Below, piece after piece: positions 35,318 to 43,687 of a stretch of DNA of 64,000 bases. Origin of the DNA: Pseudomonadota bacterium (GTDB lineage: Bacteria > Pseudomonadota > Alphaproteobacteria > SHVZ01); the NCBI GenBank assembly GCA_016195085.1, contig JACQAG010000031.1, positions 124,001 to 188,000 on the forward strand. Direction: 5' to 3'. The translations under genes and the position numbers were made by a program. The notes under the pieces were generated by a model. It saw only the letters and a program-made list of their open reading frames with translations, was not told the DNA's origin and ran no database searches. The stretch's first letter is position 1, and every line of letters starts with the position of its first letter.

Positions 35318-36163
35318 ATGTGGGGACCCAAGCTCGGAGCGGCGCTCGCGCTGCTCGCCTTGGCTGAATTCACACTCGGTTCGGGCGCTCGCGCTCAGAC
35401 GATTGTGGCTTCGGAGGTCTTCAAGAAAGCCGGCGAGATCTCATTTTGCAGCGAGCTTGCCGATCCGCCCGCCGCTTATCTGGCGGCGGATGGAACCACG
35501 CCGGATGGCTTCGAGGTCGACATCATGAGCGCCATCGGCCGAGCGCTCGGCGTGCGCGCGGACATAAGAAACTACAAATTCGCCGCGATTTTCGCCGCGC
35601 TCGATTCCGGAAAATGCGACGCGGTGATGTCGCAGACCTCCAAGAGCCCGGAACGGCTGCAGAAATACCTCTTCGTCGACATCCGCCAGCAGGGGTCGGG
35701 GCTGCTGGTGAAGGCGGGGAACCCCCTCAACCTGCAAACCTATTTGGACCTTTCCGGCCGGCGCGTCGCCGTCCTTCTCGGCAGCGCCAACGAACGCCGG
35801 TTGCAGGAGGCGAATACGAAGCTCGCGGCCGAGAACAAGGCGCCGATGGCGATCGCTTCATACGCGACCAACGTCGCCGCTTTCCAAGAGCTCGACCTCG
35901 GCCGCGTCGACGCGTTCGTGAGCGGTTCGTTGACGCTCGCCTTTTTCCTGAACAAGAGCGGCGCCAAGTTCGTGATCGGCGGCATGCCGGTGCCGCCGAC
36001 CACGCTGGGGGCGCTCTTCCCCAAGGACCAGGTCGAGAAGGCGGAGGCGGTGAAAGCGGTCTACGCGTCCCTGGTCGCCAACGGCGAGATCAAGAAGATC
36101 GTGGACAAGTGGGGCGTCGGCCAGGGCACCTCGATATGCGGCGGCGGGTTCACATGCGATTGA
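35318..36163 (+). CDS. amino-acid-type ABC substrate-binding protein
   Basis: A 281-residue periplasmic binding protein with a signal peptide (MWGPKLGAALALLALAEFTL, cleaved near GARAQ). The SBP_bac_3 pattern is visible: GEISFCSELADPPAAYLAAD, GFEVDIMSAIGRALGV, CDAVMSQTSKSPER. Start at ATG 35318 behind GAGAGGAGG; an in-frame ATG upstream lies within the operator region and is unlikely. It belongs to the family of the protein at 32269 but is distant from it, so the two importers need not share ligand. First gene of a HutC-linked operon. Confidence 0.86.
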   Translation: MWGPKLGAALALLALAEFTLGSGARAQTIVASEVFKKAGEISFCSELADPPAAYLAADGTTPDGFEVDIMSAIGRALGVRADIRNYKFAAIFAALDSGKCDAVMSQTSKSPERLQKYLFVDIRQQGSGLLVKAGNPLNLQTYLDLSGRRVAVLLGSANERRLQEANTKLAAENKAPMAIASYATNVAAFQELDLGRVDAFVSGSLTLAFFLNKSGAKFVIGGMPVPPTTLGALFPKDQVEKAEAVKAVYASLVANGEIKKIVDKWGVGQGTSICGGGFTCD

Positions 36164-36287
36164 CCGTGTCGCGCCATTTGATGCAAGGGCGCCCAGCGCT
36201 CCGGCGGGCGGCATCCGCTTCCCCCGCGGTCGGCTACCGGCTGGCGCGTCAACGCTCTCGTTTCAAGCAAGGAGGAAAAGCATAGTC

Positions 36288-37271
36288 ATGGGTCGCAAGA
36301 TCGACATCCGCTGGCCGGAGCTGGACATCACCGTCGTCGCCGAGCTTGCCGACGAGACCAACCCCGAGCTCTGCGAGGAGTTTTGGCAGCACCTGCCCTT
36401 CAAGGTGCTGCAGGCACACCCGGTCGTATCGGGAGAATCGGTCTATGCCTGGACGCCGATCGTGAGCACGGCGCCGGTTCGGCACCGCGAGCAGATCATG
36501 AACTGCCCGGTAGGGCGCCTGCGGTATTCACAGGCGACCGGCAACAAGTTCTCGGTGCAATACGGCAGAGGGCTCGAGCCGCTGGCACAGCCGGTGCTGG
36601 GCATGGTCTTGCCCGAATACCATGCGCAGCTGCCGATCGTCGGCAAGGCGATCTGGGAAAATGTATTTTGGCGGAAGGAGCTCCTCTTCGTCGTGGTCTC
36701 GCAGCACGGTGCGAAGGGCCAGGGCGCGGCGCGATCCGGTGGTCGCGGGCTGCCCGACGTGGCGAGGATGTTCATCGAGGAAGCCGAGCGCATTCAGACG
36801 GTCGAGCCCGAGGACCTGAGGAAGGTGCGCCTCGGCCAGATCGGCGACACCGGCACCTACGGGCAATACTTCACCGCCTGGGATTTCGTGAACGGGATGC
36901 TGCGCGACTACATCATGTACACGATCTTTCCGCTTCTGCGCCTTGCGGACAAGCTCGGGCCGAAGGAGATCAGCGCCTCCTTGGATGAGTTCGATCCACC
37001 CTATTCGGAGTATCTCTCCTATTCCGGCTTGGTGACGCTCGAGCGCTTCGCCAAGGCGCTCCGCGCCGCCGTCCGCGAGGCGAAAAGCGCCGAGGAGGTG
37101 AAGGTGCTGTTACGCGCCTTCCTGCGCTACGGAAATCGCCTCTGCGCCTGGTCCTATCACTACTTTCCTTGGTATGTCGGCATGTTCTATGGCCGTCAGG
37201 TCAACGGCCAGGAGCTGCCCGGGCGCTGGAACCCGGCCGCCGCCGCCGCGCCCGCGGCCGCGGCGGAGTAG
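36288..37271 (+). CDS. cucumopine synthase-like protein, normal domain order
   Basis: A 327-residue cytoplasmic protein with no signal peptide. Residues 1-140 are cyclophilin-like, with the motif HPVVSGESVYAWTP (44-57). Residues 173-305 are the helical bundle, with YGQYFTAWDF (191-200) and SYHYFPWYVG (289-298). Length and order match cucumopine synthase, the Ri-plasmid enzyme that condenses L-histidine with 2-oxoglutarate. A long Gly/Ala-rich linker (near 141-155) and an Ala-rich tail are extra. It lies between a binding protein and a permease in an operon behind a HutC site. The product could be a related imidazole opine, or the protein could run the reaction backwards. Confidence 0.75.
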   Translation: MGRKIDIRWPELDITVVAELADETNPELCEEFWQHLPFKVLQAHPVVSGESVYAWTPIVSTAPVRHREQIMNCPVGRLRYSQATGNKFSVQYGRGLEPLAQPVLGMVLPEYHAQLPIVGKAIWENVFWRKELLFVVVSQHGAKGQGAARSGGRGLPDVARMFIEEAERIQTVEPEDLRKVRLGQIGDTGTYGQYFTAWDFVNGMLRDYIMYTIFPLLRLADKLGPKEISASLDEFDPPYSEYLSYSGLVTLERFAKALRAAVREAKSAEEVKVLLRAFLRYGNRLCAWSYHYFPWYVGMFYGRQVNGQELPGRWNPAAAAAPAAAAE

Positions 37272-37334
37272 TCTCGCCAGAGACCGGCGCGCCGGCGAAT
37301 TGCCCGGCGGCGCCGGCGAAGGCGGTCGACCGGG

Positions 37335-38198
37335 GTGACCGCCCGTTGGGAGTTGGCAGGTCCCGATCTCACGGGCGGCGCATCGGGCGCGGAGGAAGGA
37401 TTGCAGTTCGATCTGACGTTTTTCCTCGGCTTCGTCTTTCATCCGCCGGCCTCGCTGCTCTTCGGGCTGTGGATCACCGTTGCCTCGACGGTGCTGGCGA
37501 TGGCGATGGGGGTATTCCTCGGAGTCCTGCTGGCGATCGCCGGTCTCGGGCGCTCGCGTCTCCTCAGGTCCTTCAACCAGGTCTACATCGCCTTCTTCCG
37601 CGGCACGCCGATCCTTGTGCAGCTGATGCTGATCTATTTCGGCCTGCCGTATCTGATGGGCGGATTCGATCTGTTTCCCCCCGTCATCTCTCTAGGCCCG
37701 CTCGTCCTCAACGGTGCCATGGTCGCCGGCATCGTCGCATTCGGGCTGCACGAAGCCGCCTATATGAGCGAGATCACCCGGGCCGGCATCTCCTCCATCG
37801 ATCCGGGCCAGGCCGAAGCGGCGAAGTCTCTCGGCATGGCCCGAGCCTTGACCATGCGCAAGGTCATTCTGCCGCAGGCGGTCCGCGTGATCATTCCGCC
37901 GCTCGGCAACCAATTCAACGCGATGTTCAAGACGACATCTTTGCTCAGCGTGATCGCCGTGCCCGAGATGTTCCACATCGCCGATGCCATCCACGCCGCC
38001 ACCTATCGGACCTTCGAGGTGTATCTCGGCGTGTCGGTCTACTACCTCGTTCTCACCGGGATCTGGACGGTCCTGCAGCGCCGCCTCGAAGCGCATCTCA
38101 AGACCGAGTTCGTGGCGACGCCGGCCCGTCGGGCAAAGCCGAAGCGGCGCGCCCCATCCCCGGGCCGCGCCGGCTGGTCAGCGCATCCGAGGGAATGA
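37335..38198 (+). CDS. polar amino-acid ABC transporter permease
   Basis: A 287-residue permease with about five helices and the EAA loop GQAEAAKSLGMARALTMRKV, then ILPQAVRVIIPPLGNQFNAM. The start is GTG 37335; a TTG 22 codons downstream is possible. The C-terminus has a long basic Arg/Pro/Lys tail. No second permease or ATPase gene is nearby, so it probably works as a homodimer with an ATPase from elsewhere, for example the one at 31431. Confidence 0.85.
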   Translation: MTARWELAGPDLTGGASGAEEGLQFDLTFFLGFVFHPPASLLFGLWITVASTVLAMAMGVFLGVLLAIAGLGRSRLLRSFNQVYIAFFRGTPILVQLMLIYFGLPYLMGGFDLFPPVISLGPLVLNGAMVAGIVAFGLHEAAYMSEITRAGISSIDPGQAEAAKSLGMARALTMRKVILPQAVRVIIPPLGNQFNAMFKTTSLLSVIAVPEMFHIADAIHAATYRTFEVYLGVSVYYLVLTGIWTVLQRRLEAHLKTEFVATPARRAKPKRRAPSPGRAGWSAHPRE

Positions 38199-38328
38199 GC
38201 AACGGGCACAGGGGCGCGTCCAGGGGCATTTCGACAGCCCCGGCCATCGCCACGCGCGGCCTTCCGATGGAAGGCGCATTGCGGGCGGACAGCCGGGTCG
38301 ACAGCGGCGATCACCGGAGACTTTAGCG

Positions 38329-39282
38329 ATGAATTTCTCGAGCTTGTCCGAGCTAACCGATGCGTTGAAGGCTCGAACTTCCGAAATGATGACCGACGAG
38401 CCGGATGAGATTCGGCAGTTCCGCAGCGGCACGCTGGAGAACAAAGCGGGAAGCTACGGCCAGTATTTCGGAACCTGGGATATCGCCGCCGGCATGGTGC
38501 GCGACTATTCCATGTACACGATGTATCCAATCCTGCAGCTTGCCGAGAACCCTCGATTGGACCACGAGCAGTTTCGCGCCGTTTTGGAAGCCTTAGATCC
38601 GCCCTACAGCAACTACCTTCGCTACAGCGGCTTTCCGCAGATGGGCGAATATGCCGCCGCCCTGCGATCGCTCATCGGCCGCAATCAGTCGCGCGACGAG
38701 GTGATACAGGCGATGCGGGCTTACGTCGCCTATACCAATCGCATGGCCGCATGGTCGTTCCACTACTTTCCATGGGGGCTCGGCAAGCATTTCCAGTACG
38801 CCGAGCCGGACGTAGCGCCGCCGGACATCAGCGACCTGAAGCGCCGCGTGCGGATCAAGAACGGACAGCCCATCCGCCTGACCTGGCAGCCGCTCGGCGT
38901 GTCGGTCAAAGCGGTGTTGGCGACCAACGAGAACCCGGAGCTCTGCGAGGATCTCTTGCGAGCACTCCCCTTCACCATCCTCCAGGACCATGCTGTCGTT
39001 ACCGGCGAGTCCATGTATGCCTGGACGCCGGTCGTCAGCACGGCGCCGATCCGCGTGCGCGAGCGGATTTGCGATGCGCCCCGCGGCCGGCTTCGCTACT
39101 CGCAATCGACCGGTCAGAAGCTCATCGTCCAGTACGGCCCGACGACGGAGGATCTGGCGCAACCGGTGCTGGGCGAGGTGCTCGAGCCGGATGCCGCCCG
39201 GCTCGCCGCGGTCGGGCGCAAGGTCTGGGAAAGCACCTACGAGACGAAGGAACGGATCTGGCTGACCGTGGAGGCCGCTTAG
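38329..39282 (+). CDS. cucumopine synthase-like protein, reversed domain order
   Basis: A 317-residue protein with the same two domains as the 36288 product but in the opposite order. The helical bundle comes first (about 20-160: YGQYFGTWDI at 44-53, SFHYFPWGLG at 143-152), and the cyclophilin-like domain second (about 178-317: HAVVTGESMYAWTP at 221-234). All motifs are intact, so the protein is probably functional. ATG 38329 follows GGAGA. It lies 130 bp after the permease gene and 12 bp before the convergent dioxygenase gene. In effect it is a circular permutation of its neighbour, most simply formed from split genes or from a tandem pair. Confidence 0.75.
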   Translation: MNFSSLSELTDALKARTSEMMTDEPDEIRQFRSGTLENKAGSYGQYFGTWDIAAGMVRDYSMYTMYPILQLAENPRLDHEQFRAVLEALDPPYSNYLRYSGFPQMGEYAAALRSLIGRNQSRDEVIQAMRAYVAYTNRMAAWSFHYFPWGLGKHFQYAEPDVAPPDISDLKRRVRIKNGQPIRLTWQPLGVSVKAVLATNENPELCEDLLRALPFTILQDHAVVTGESMYAWTPVVSTAPIRVRERICDAPRGRLRYSQSTGQKLIVQYGPTTEDLAQPVLGEVLEPDAARLAAVGRKVWESTYETKERIWLTVEAA

Positions 39283-39294
39283 CCCGGAGGCCGT

Positions 39295-40104
39295 TCAGGC
39301 GGGTGGAGCCCGCCAGACCACGGGAAAGGCTTCGCAATCCATGATGGCGCCGTCCTCAGGCGCGCCGGTCGGCGGCGGCGGCGGCGACATCTTTCCCGAC
39401 CGCCGGCGGAAGCGCGCATCGTCTCCGGTCCAGCGCGTGGAGAGCACGCGGCGCCGCCGGCTCGCGGAGGCGTTCCCGGCCGCGCCATGCAGCGCGAGCC
39501 CATGAAAGATCACGCAGTCGCCGGGCTCGACGGCCCAGCCGATGATGCGGTGATCGCCCGGGTCGATGACGGGGAGGACCTCCCAGCGCGGATCGTCGTT
39601 CTCCCTGAGGCTGCCGTCGACGAACCGTTGCGGACGATACCATTTTCCGGCGCGATGCGATCCGGCGACGAACTCCAAGGTGATATCCCGCGGAACTGGA
39701 TCGACCGACAGCCACATGGTGCAGAAGTTCCAGCCGTCGACCGGACTATAGGGCTGGTCCTGGTGCCAGGGGGTGCGCTTTTCCGCGCCCGGCTCTTTGA
39801 CCAGGACGTGATCGTGCAGGAAGTTGACCTTGCTTGACCCCATCAGCTCGGCGGCCACGAGGCTTGCCGGCGACCGGCGCATGAATGCCTCAAACTCCGG
39901 GATCCGCCGCCAGTTGTCGCTGTCCTGGAAGAAGCGCCGCGTATCGCCGTCGGCATAGCTCGCGTGATCGCTGGGCTCGCGCATGTTGCGGGCGATCCCT
40001 TCCTCGACCAGCGCCAGCCAATCGCCGGAGAAGGCCCTGCGCATGCAGACGGCTCCATCCGCTTGGAACGAGCGTAGATGCTCGGCATCGATCAGGCTTG
40101 TCAT
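39295..40104 (-). CDS. phytanoyl-CoA dioxygenase (PhyH) family protein
   Basis: A 269-residue Fe(II)/2-oxoglutarate-dependent oxygenase. The iron ligands are His114 and Asp116 (TPWHQDQPYS) and His206 (LHGAAGN), and an Arg that can hold 2-oxoglutarate lies at 217-219. Start at ATG 40104; the frame is open upstream through the operator, which rules out the longer version. The perfect HutC-type operator is 25 bp upstream. Members of this superfamily hydroxylate amino acids and their derivatives (for example ectoine), so a histidine-derived substrate is likely but unproven. Confidence 0.85.
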   Translation of the reverse strand: MTSLIDAEHLRSFQADGAVCMRRAFSGDWLALVEEGIARNMREPSDHASYADGDTRRFFQDSDNWRRIPEFEAFMRRSPASLVAAELMGSSKVNFLHDHVLVKEPGAEKRTPWHQDQPYSPVDGWNFCTMWLSVDPVPRDITLEFVAGSHRAGKWYRPQRFVDGSLRENDDPRWEVLPVIDPGDHRIIGWAVEPGDCVIFHGLALHGAAGNASASRRRRVLSTRWTGDDARFRRRSGKMSPPPPPTGAPEDGAIMDCEAFPVVWRAPPA

Positions 40105-40128
40105 GAGGCAGGTTCGTAGTCGGTCCCG

Positions 40129-40146
40129 ATTATGTCTATACATAAT
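40129..40146. promoter_or_regulatory. perfect HutC-type operator between dioxygenase and EamA genes
   Basis: The site reads ATTATGTCTATACATAAT: 7-bp perfect arms ATTATGT/ACATAAT around CTAT. It is the best of four sites and lies 25 bp upstream of the dioxygenase ATG and 23 bp upstream of the EamA ATG, so one bound repressor could cover both promoters. Confidence 0.8.
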
Positions 40147-40168
40147 TGGGAAGAGCGCCATTGTCCAG

Positions 40169-41167
40169 ATGTTGCGCTGGCGCGAACCCGGCATTCGGGT
40201 CACACTCCCGCCCGCGATGACCACGCCCGTGCGTCAAGCGGCAAGTGCCGCCGAGCCGCCGCCGGCCGAGCCGCGAGCGGCCGCCGCGGCACCGACTATC
40301 TCCGACGATCGACCCATCCTCGGCATGGCGTTAATGGTCGCCGGCATCATCGTCTTCTCGGTCATGGATGGGCTGTCGAAATATCTCACCAACGGCTACA
40401 GCCCGATCGAGATCGCCTGGATCCGCTACGTATTCCTGCTCGCCTGCCTGATCCCGGCGCTCATCGCCGAAGGCCCCAGCCGCGGCCTCGCCACGCCCAA
40501 TCCGGGACTGCAGATCCTGCGCGGCCTCGGCATGCTGGGCTCGACCCTGCTCTTCATCCTGGCCCTCGCCAACCTACCGATCGCCGATGCGACGGTGATC
40601 GGCCTGTTGTCGCCGTTCATCGTCGCCGCCGCCTCGCTGCCGATGCTGGGCGAGCGCGTCGGCGTCAGCCGGTGGCTCGCCATCCTGGCCGGCTTCGCCG
40701 GGGTCATGGTCGCGGTCCAGCCCGGGAGCGATGCGTTCCGCTGGGCAGCGCTCTTTCCGCTCCTGGCCTCGGCAGCCTGGGCGCTCGCCTTTCTTATCAC
40801 AAGGCAGGCGCGCGAAGCGGATTCGAGCCAGGTCATGCTGGGCTACACCGGGCTGGTCGGCGCCGCGGTCACCACGCTTGCCTTGCCCTTCGTCTGGGTT
40901 TGGCCCACCCCGGCCGATTGGCTGGTTATGCTGGCCGCTTCCGGCTGTTACGCCTTGGCGCAATGGCTGCTGGTGCTCGCGCTCCGCTTCGCCTCGGCGG
41001 CGCTGGTGGCCCCGTTGTCCTACACCCAGATCGTCTGGGCCGGTCTCATCGGCGCGCTCTTCTTCGGCACCACCCCCGATCTTGCCACCGTGATCGGCAG
41101 CCTCATCATCGTTGCCAGCGGCATCTTCATCTGGCACCACGAGCGCCGGGCGGCCACCCCACGCTGA
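40169..41167 (+). CDS. EamA/DMT family transporter (HutC-linked)
   Basis: A 332-residue membrane protein with ten predicted helices in two EamA repeats, first helix ILGMALMVAGIIVFSVMDGL. Start at ATG 40169, just after the operator; ATG 40217 (MTTPVRQ) is a shorter option and neither has a strong ribosome binding site. EamA proteins mostly export or exchange amino acids and small metabolites, including opine-type metallophores in other bacteria. Its shared operator with the dioxygenase suggests it moves a product of this pathway. Confidence 0.85.
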   Translation: MLRWREPGIRVTLPPAMTTPVRQAASAAEPPPAEPRAAAAAPTISDDRPILGMALMVAGIIVFSVMDGLSKYLTNGYSPIEIAWIRYVFLLACLIPALIAEGPSRGLATPNPGLQILRGLGMLGSTLLFILALANLPIADATVIGLLSPFIVAAASLPMLGERVGVSRWLAILAGFAGVMVAVQPGSDAFRWAALFPLLASAAWALAFLITRQAREADSSQVMLGYTGLVGAAVTTLALPFVWVWPTPADWLVMLAASGCYALAQWLLVLALRFASAALVAPLSYTQIVWAGLIGALFFGTTPDLATVIGSLIIVASGIFIWHHERRAATPR

Positions 41168-41237
41168 GGCTAGCATCTCGCCAGCGGCCGCCGATTGCGG
41201 CATAATCCCCGAACGCCATCACCTCGGAGTCCCAGAA

Positions 41238-41540
41238 TTGGCCGTCGACCCGCCTCGCCGTCCTGGCAGAGAGATCACCGGCCCGACGGGCGGCGCCCGC
41301 CCGCCCGCCTCGTTCAGCCTGAGACCCGCCGGCGGCAGCGAGATCGGCCCGGTCCAGCGCGGCGGCGCGCCGGCGCGGGTCGCGGCCGCGGGCTTGCCGC
41401 GCCGGGTGTTCGAGCGGCTGAAGACCGCCATCAGCGATGCCGACATCGACGCCCAGATCGACCGCATGCTGCGCTTCATCACCATGGGGCTCATCGACCG
41501 CACCGCGCCCCGCGGCTCCTATCTCAACCTGCTGACGTGA
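41238..41540 (+). CDS. hypothetical protein, about 100 residues
   Basis: Start at TTG 41238 with GGAG nine bases upstream. The N-terminal half is proline- and glycine-rich. The C-terminal half looks folded and helical (RRVFERLKTAISDADIDAQI, then MLRFITMGLIDRTAPRGSYL). I do not recognise the family. It is followed by a GC-rich hairpin region at 41541-41640, with GCCGCCG/CGGCGGC around GACAA at 41622-41640. Confidence 0.55.
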   Translation: MAVDPPRRPGREITGPTGGARPPASFSLRPAGGSEIGPVQRGGAPARVAAAGLPRRVFERLKTAISDADIDAQIDRMLRFITMGLIDRTAPRGSYLNLLT

Positions 41541-41665
41541 GCGGTGCGGCCGGCACTCGGGCCGGCAGTTGACGGGAATGCACAGGGCTGAAAGCATAAG
41601 CCCAGGGCTGAAGACATGAACGCCGCCGGACAACGGCGGCAGGCACCAAATCGGGGGAGTTGGAC

Positions 41666-42022
41666 ATGGCGCGCTTTATCGCGATCATGCTATTTGCGCT
41701 GGCTTCCATGGCCGTCATGGGCGCGGCGGCCAATGCCGCCGGTCCCGAGCCGGTGAAGGGGGCCACCTTCGTCAACATCGTCAACGAGACGCCTTCGCGG
41801 GTCTATTACCGGGTCAAGCTCTGGCAGCGCGACTATGCCTTCGTCATGGCCGGCAAGACCGCTCAGGTCCCGGTGCCGCAGGAGTCCTCCAAGCTGGCCA
41901 CGGTCGAGGTCGAAGTCTATATGCGCGACCCCCGCGACAAGTGCTTCGCCACGGTGCCGATCAACGGCAGCATCGTGGTGACCGACCTCGACGTGAAGAT
42001 CGACTGCAAGGCCAAGCGCTGA
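41666..42022 (+). CDS. small secreted protein, unknown function
   Basis: A 118-residue protein with a signal peptide (MARFIAIMLFALASMAVMGA, cleavage near NAAG). The mature part looks beta-rich (ATFVNIVNETPSRVYYRVKL) and ends in a Cys-containing segment (DKCFATV...KIDCKAKR), so one disulfide is possible. Start at ATG 41666, six bases after GGGGGAG; an in-frame TTG six bases upstream is ignored. Only 22 bp separate it from hutG. Confidence 0.7.
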   Translation: MARFIAIMLFALASMAVMGAAANAAGPEPVKGATFVNIVNETPSRVYYRVKLWQRDYAFVMAGKTAQVPVPQESSKLATVEVEVYMRDPRDKCFATVPINGSIVVTDLDVKIDCKAKR

Positions 42023-42044
42023 GCCCCTGGCGCCGCTTGGGCGG

Positions 42045-42854
42045 ATGCGACCGTTTCGGTTCCAAGAGGGCTCCACGCCGCTTCTGGTGAGCTGCCCCCA
42101 TGTCGGGACCCACATCCCGGGCGAGTTCGCCATCGGCATGACTCCGGCGGCGCTCGAGGTTCCCGACACCGACTGGCATGTGGACCGCCTCTACGACTTC
42201 GCCCGCGATCTCGGCGCCGGCATGCTGGTCGCGACCTATTCGCGCTACGTCATCGACCTCAACCGCCCGCCCGATGGCGCGCTCCTCTATCCCGGTGCCA
42301 GCAATACCGAGCTGGTGCCGACGACCCGGTTCGACTTCCAGCCGATCTATCGCGAGGGCGCCAGTCCCGACCGGGCGGCGATCGATCGACGCATCGGGAG
42401 CTATTGGCGGCCCTATCACGACCAGCTCGCCCGGGAGCTCGGGCGCCTCAAGCAGACATTCGGTTACGCGCTCTTGTGGGATGCGCATTCGATCCGCTCG
42501 CTGGTGCCGCGCTTCGCGCCGGAGCGCCTGCCCGATCTCAATCTCGGCAGCGGCGGCGGCAGCTCCGCCGATCCGGCGCTGGCTGAAAGGCTGGCGGCCT
42601 TGGCGGCCGAGGCGTCGGCCTTCACCAGCGTGCTCAACGGCCGCTTCAAGGGCGGCTACATCACCCGCGCCTATGGCAAACCCGCCGATGGCATCGAGGC
42701 GATCCAGCTCGAGCTGGCGCAAGCGACATACATGGACGAGGCGCCGCCTTGGCGCTATCGACCGGATCTGGCCGACCGCGTGCGGCCGGTGCTCAGCCGG
42801 TTCCTGGAGACGATGCTGGCGTGGCGGCCGGAGATGAAACGCGCCGCGTCTTAG
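42045..42854 (+). CDS. hutG: N-formylglutamate deformylase
   Basis: A 269-residue member of the N-formylglutamate amidohydrolase family, which releases formate and glutamate at the end of the five-step histidine pathway. Family blocks: LLVSCPHVGTHIP near the start, DTDWHVDRLYDFA, YVIDLNRPPDGALLYPG, WRPYHDQLARELGRLK, LWDAHSIRS, and GYITRAYG. A HutG that uses formylglutamate means the organism should also have HutF (formiminoglutamate deiminase), which is not in the window. No HutC-type site is visible upstream. Confidence 0.9.
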   Translation: MRPFRFQEGSTPLLVSCPHVGTHIPGEFAIGMTPAALEVPDTDWHVDRLYDFARDLGAGMLVATYSRYVIDLNRPPDGALLYPGASNTELVPTTRFDFQPIYREGASPDRAAIDRRIGSYWRPYHDQLARELGRLKQTFGYALLWDAHSIRSLVPRFAPERLPDLNLGSGGGSSADPALAERLAALAAEASAFTSVLNGRFKGGYITRAYGKPADGIEAIQLELAQATYMDEAPPWRYRPDLADRVRPVLSRFLETMLAWRPEMKRAAS

Positions 42855-42927
42855 TTCCTCGTTCCGTTCAGACCGACGGGGTGGGGGCATTCGCGAGCGG
42901 CACGGACCTGCTCTAATGTATCCGTGC

Positions 42928-43593
42928 TCAGCCCAGATGCTTCTTGAAGAAGGCGATGGTGCGCTCGCGCGCGAGCTTCGTCGCGCTCGCGTCGTAGCTG
43001 CCGCGTTCGTCGCAGTTGAAGCCGTGGCCGGCGGGGTAGAGATGGATCTCCACCTCCGGCCGTTTCTTGCGCACGATCTCCACGTCGCTCAAGGGAATGC
43101 CGGTGTCCTTTTCGCCGAAATGCAGCATGGTGGGTGCGGTGGTCTTGGCATCGGCGAACGGGACCATGCCGCCGCCGTAATAGCCGACCGCCGCATCGAC
43201 GCCGAGGCGCTGGCCGCCGAGGAAGGCCAGCGTGCCGCCCCAGCAATAGCCGACGACGCCGACCTTGCCGGCGGGCTTTGCCTGCTTCACCGCGGCGGCG
43301 AGGTCGAGCATGACCTTGTCGAGGTCGGTGGCGCCGCGGATGTCGCGGCCCTTGGCGACGTCGTCGGGCCCGTAGCCGAGCTCGATGCCCGGCTTCACCC
43401 GGTCGAAGATGGCCGGCGTCACCGCGAGGTATCCGTCCTTGGCGAAGCCGTCGGCGACGCCGCGCATGTGGTTGTTGACCCCGAAGATCTCCTGGATCAC
43501 CACCAGCCCGGCCTTGGGCTTGCCTTGGGGACGGGCGATGTAGCAGCCAAGCTTGAAACCGTCGGAAGCGGTCAGCGTGATGGTCTCGGACAT
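42928..43593 (-). CDS. dienelactone hydrolase family protein
   Basis: A 221-residue alpha/beta hydrolase with the dienelactone hydrolase triad Cys117 (GYCWGG), Asp163 (FGEKD) and His190 (PAGHGF), plus Glu35 (VIQEIFG) that positions the Cys. The group cleaves lactones and esters; the true substrate is unknown. Single gene, with its own promoter in the gap before the DUF2938 gene. Confidence 0.9.
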   Translation of the reverse strand: MSETITLTASDGFKLGCYIARPQGKPKAGLVVIQEIFGVNNHMRGVADGFAKDGYLAVTPAIFDRVKPGIELGYGPDDVAKGRDIRGATDLDKVMLDLAAAVKQAKPAGKVGVVGYCWGGTLAFLGGQRLGVDAAVGYYGGGMVPFADAKTTAPTMLHFGEKDTGIPLSDVEIVRKKRPEVEIHLYPAGHGFNCDERGSYDASATKLARERTIAFFKKHLG

Positions 43594-43687
43594 GGGATCT
43601 CTCTGGATTGACGGGGAGGGGAGGGCTCTTGGAAATCATAGCCGAGGACAGGACCCGGCTGTAAAGCGCCGCCCGGCTCCGAGCCGC

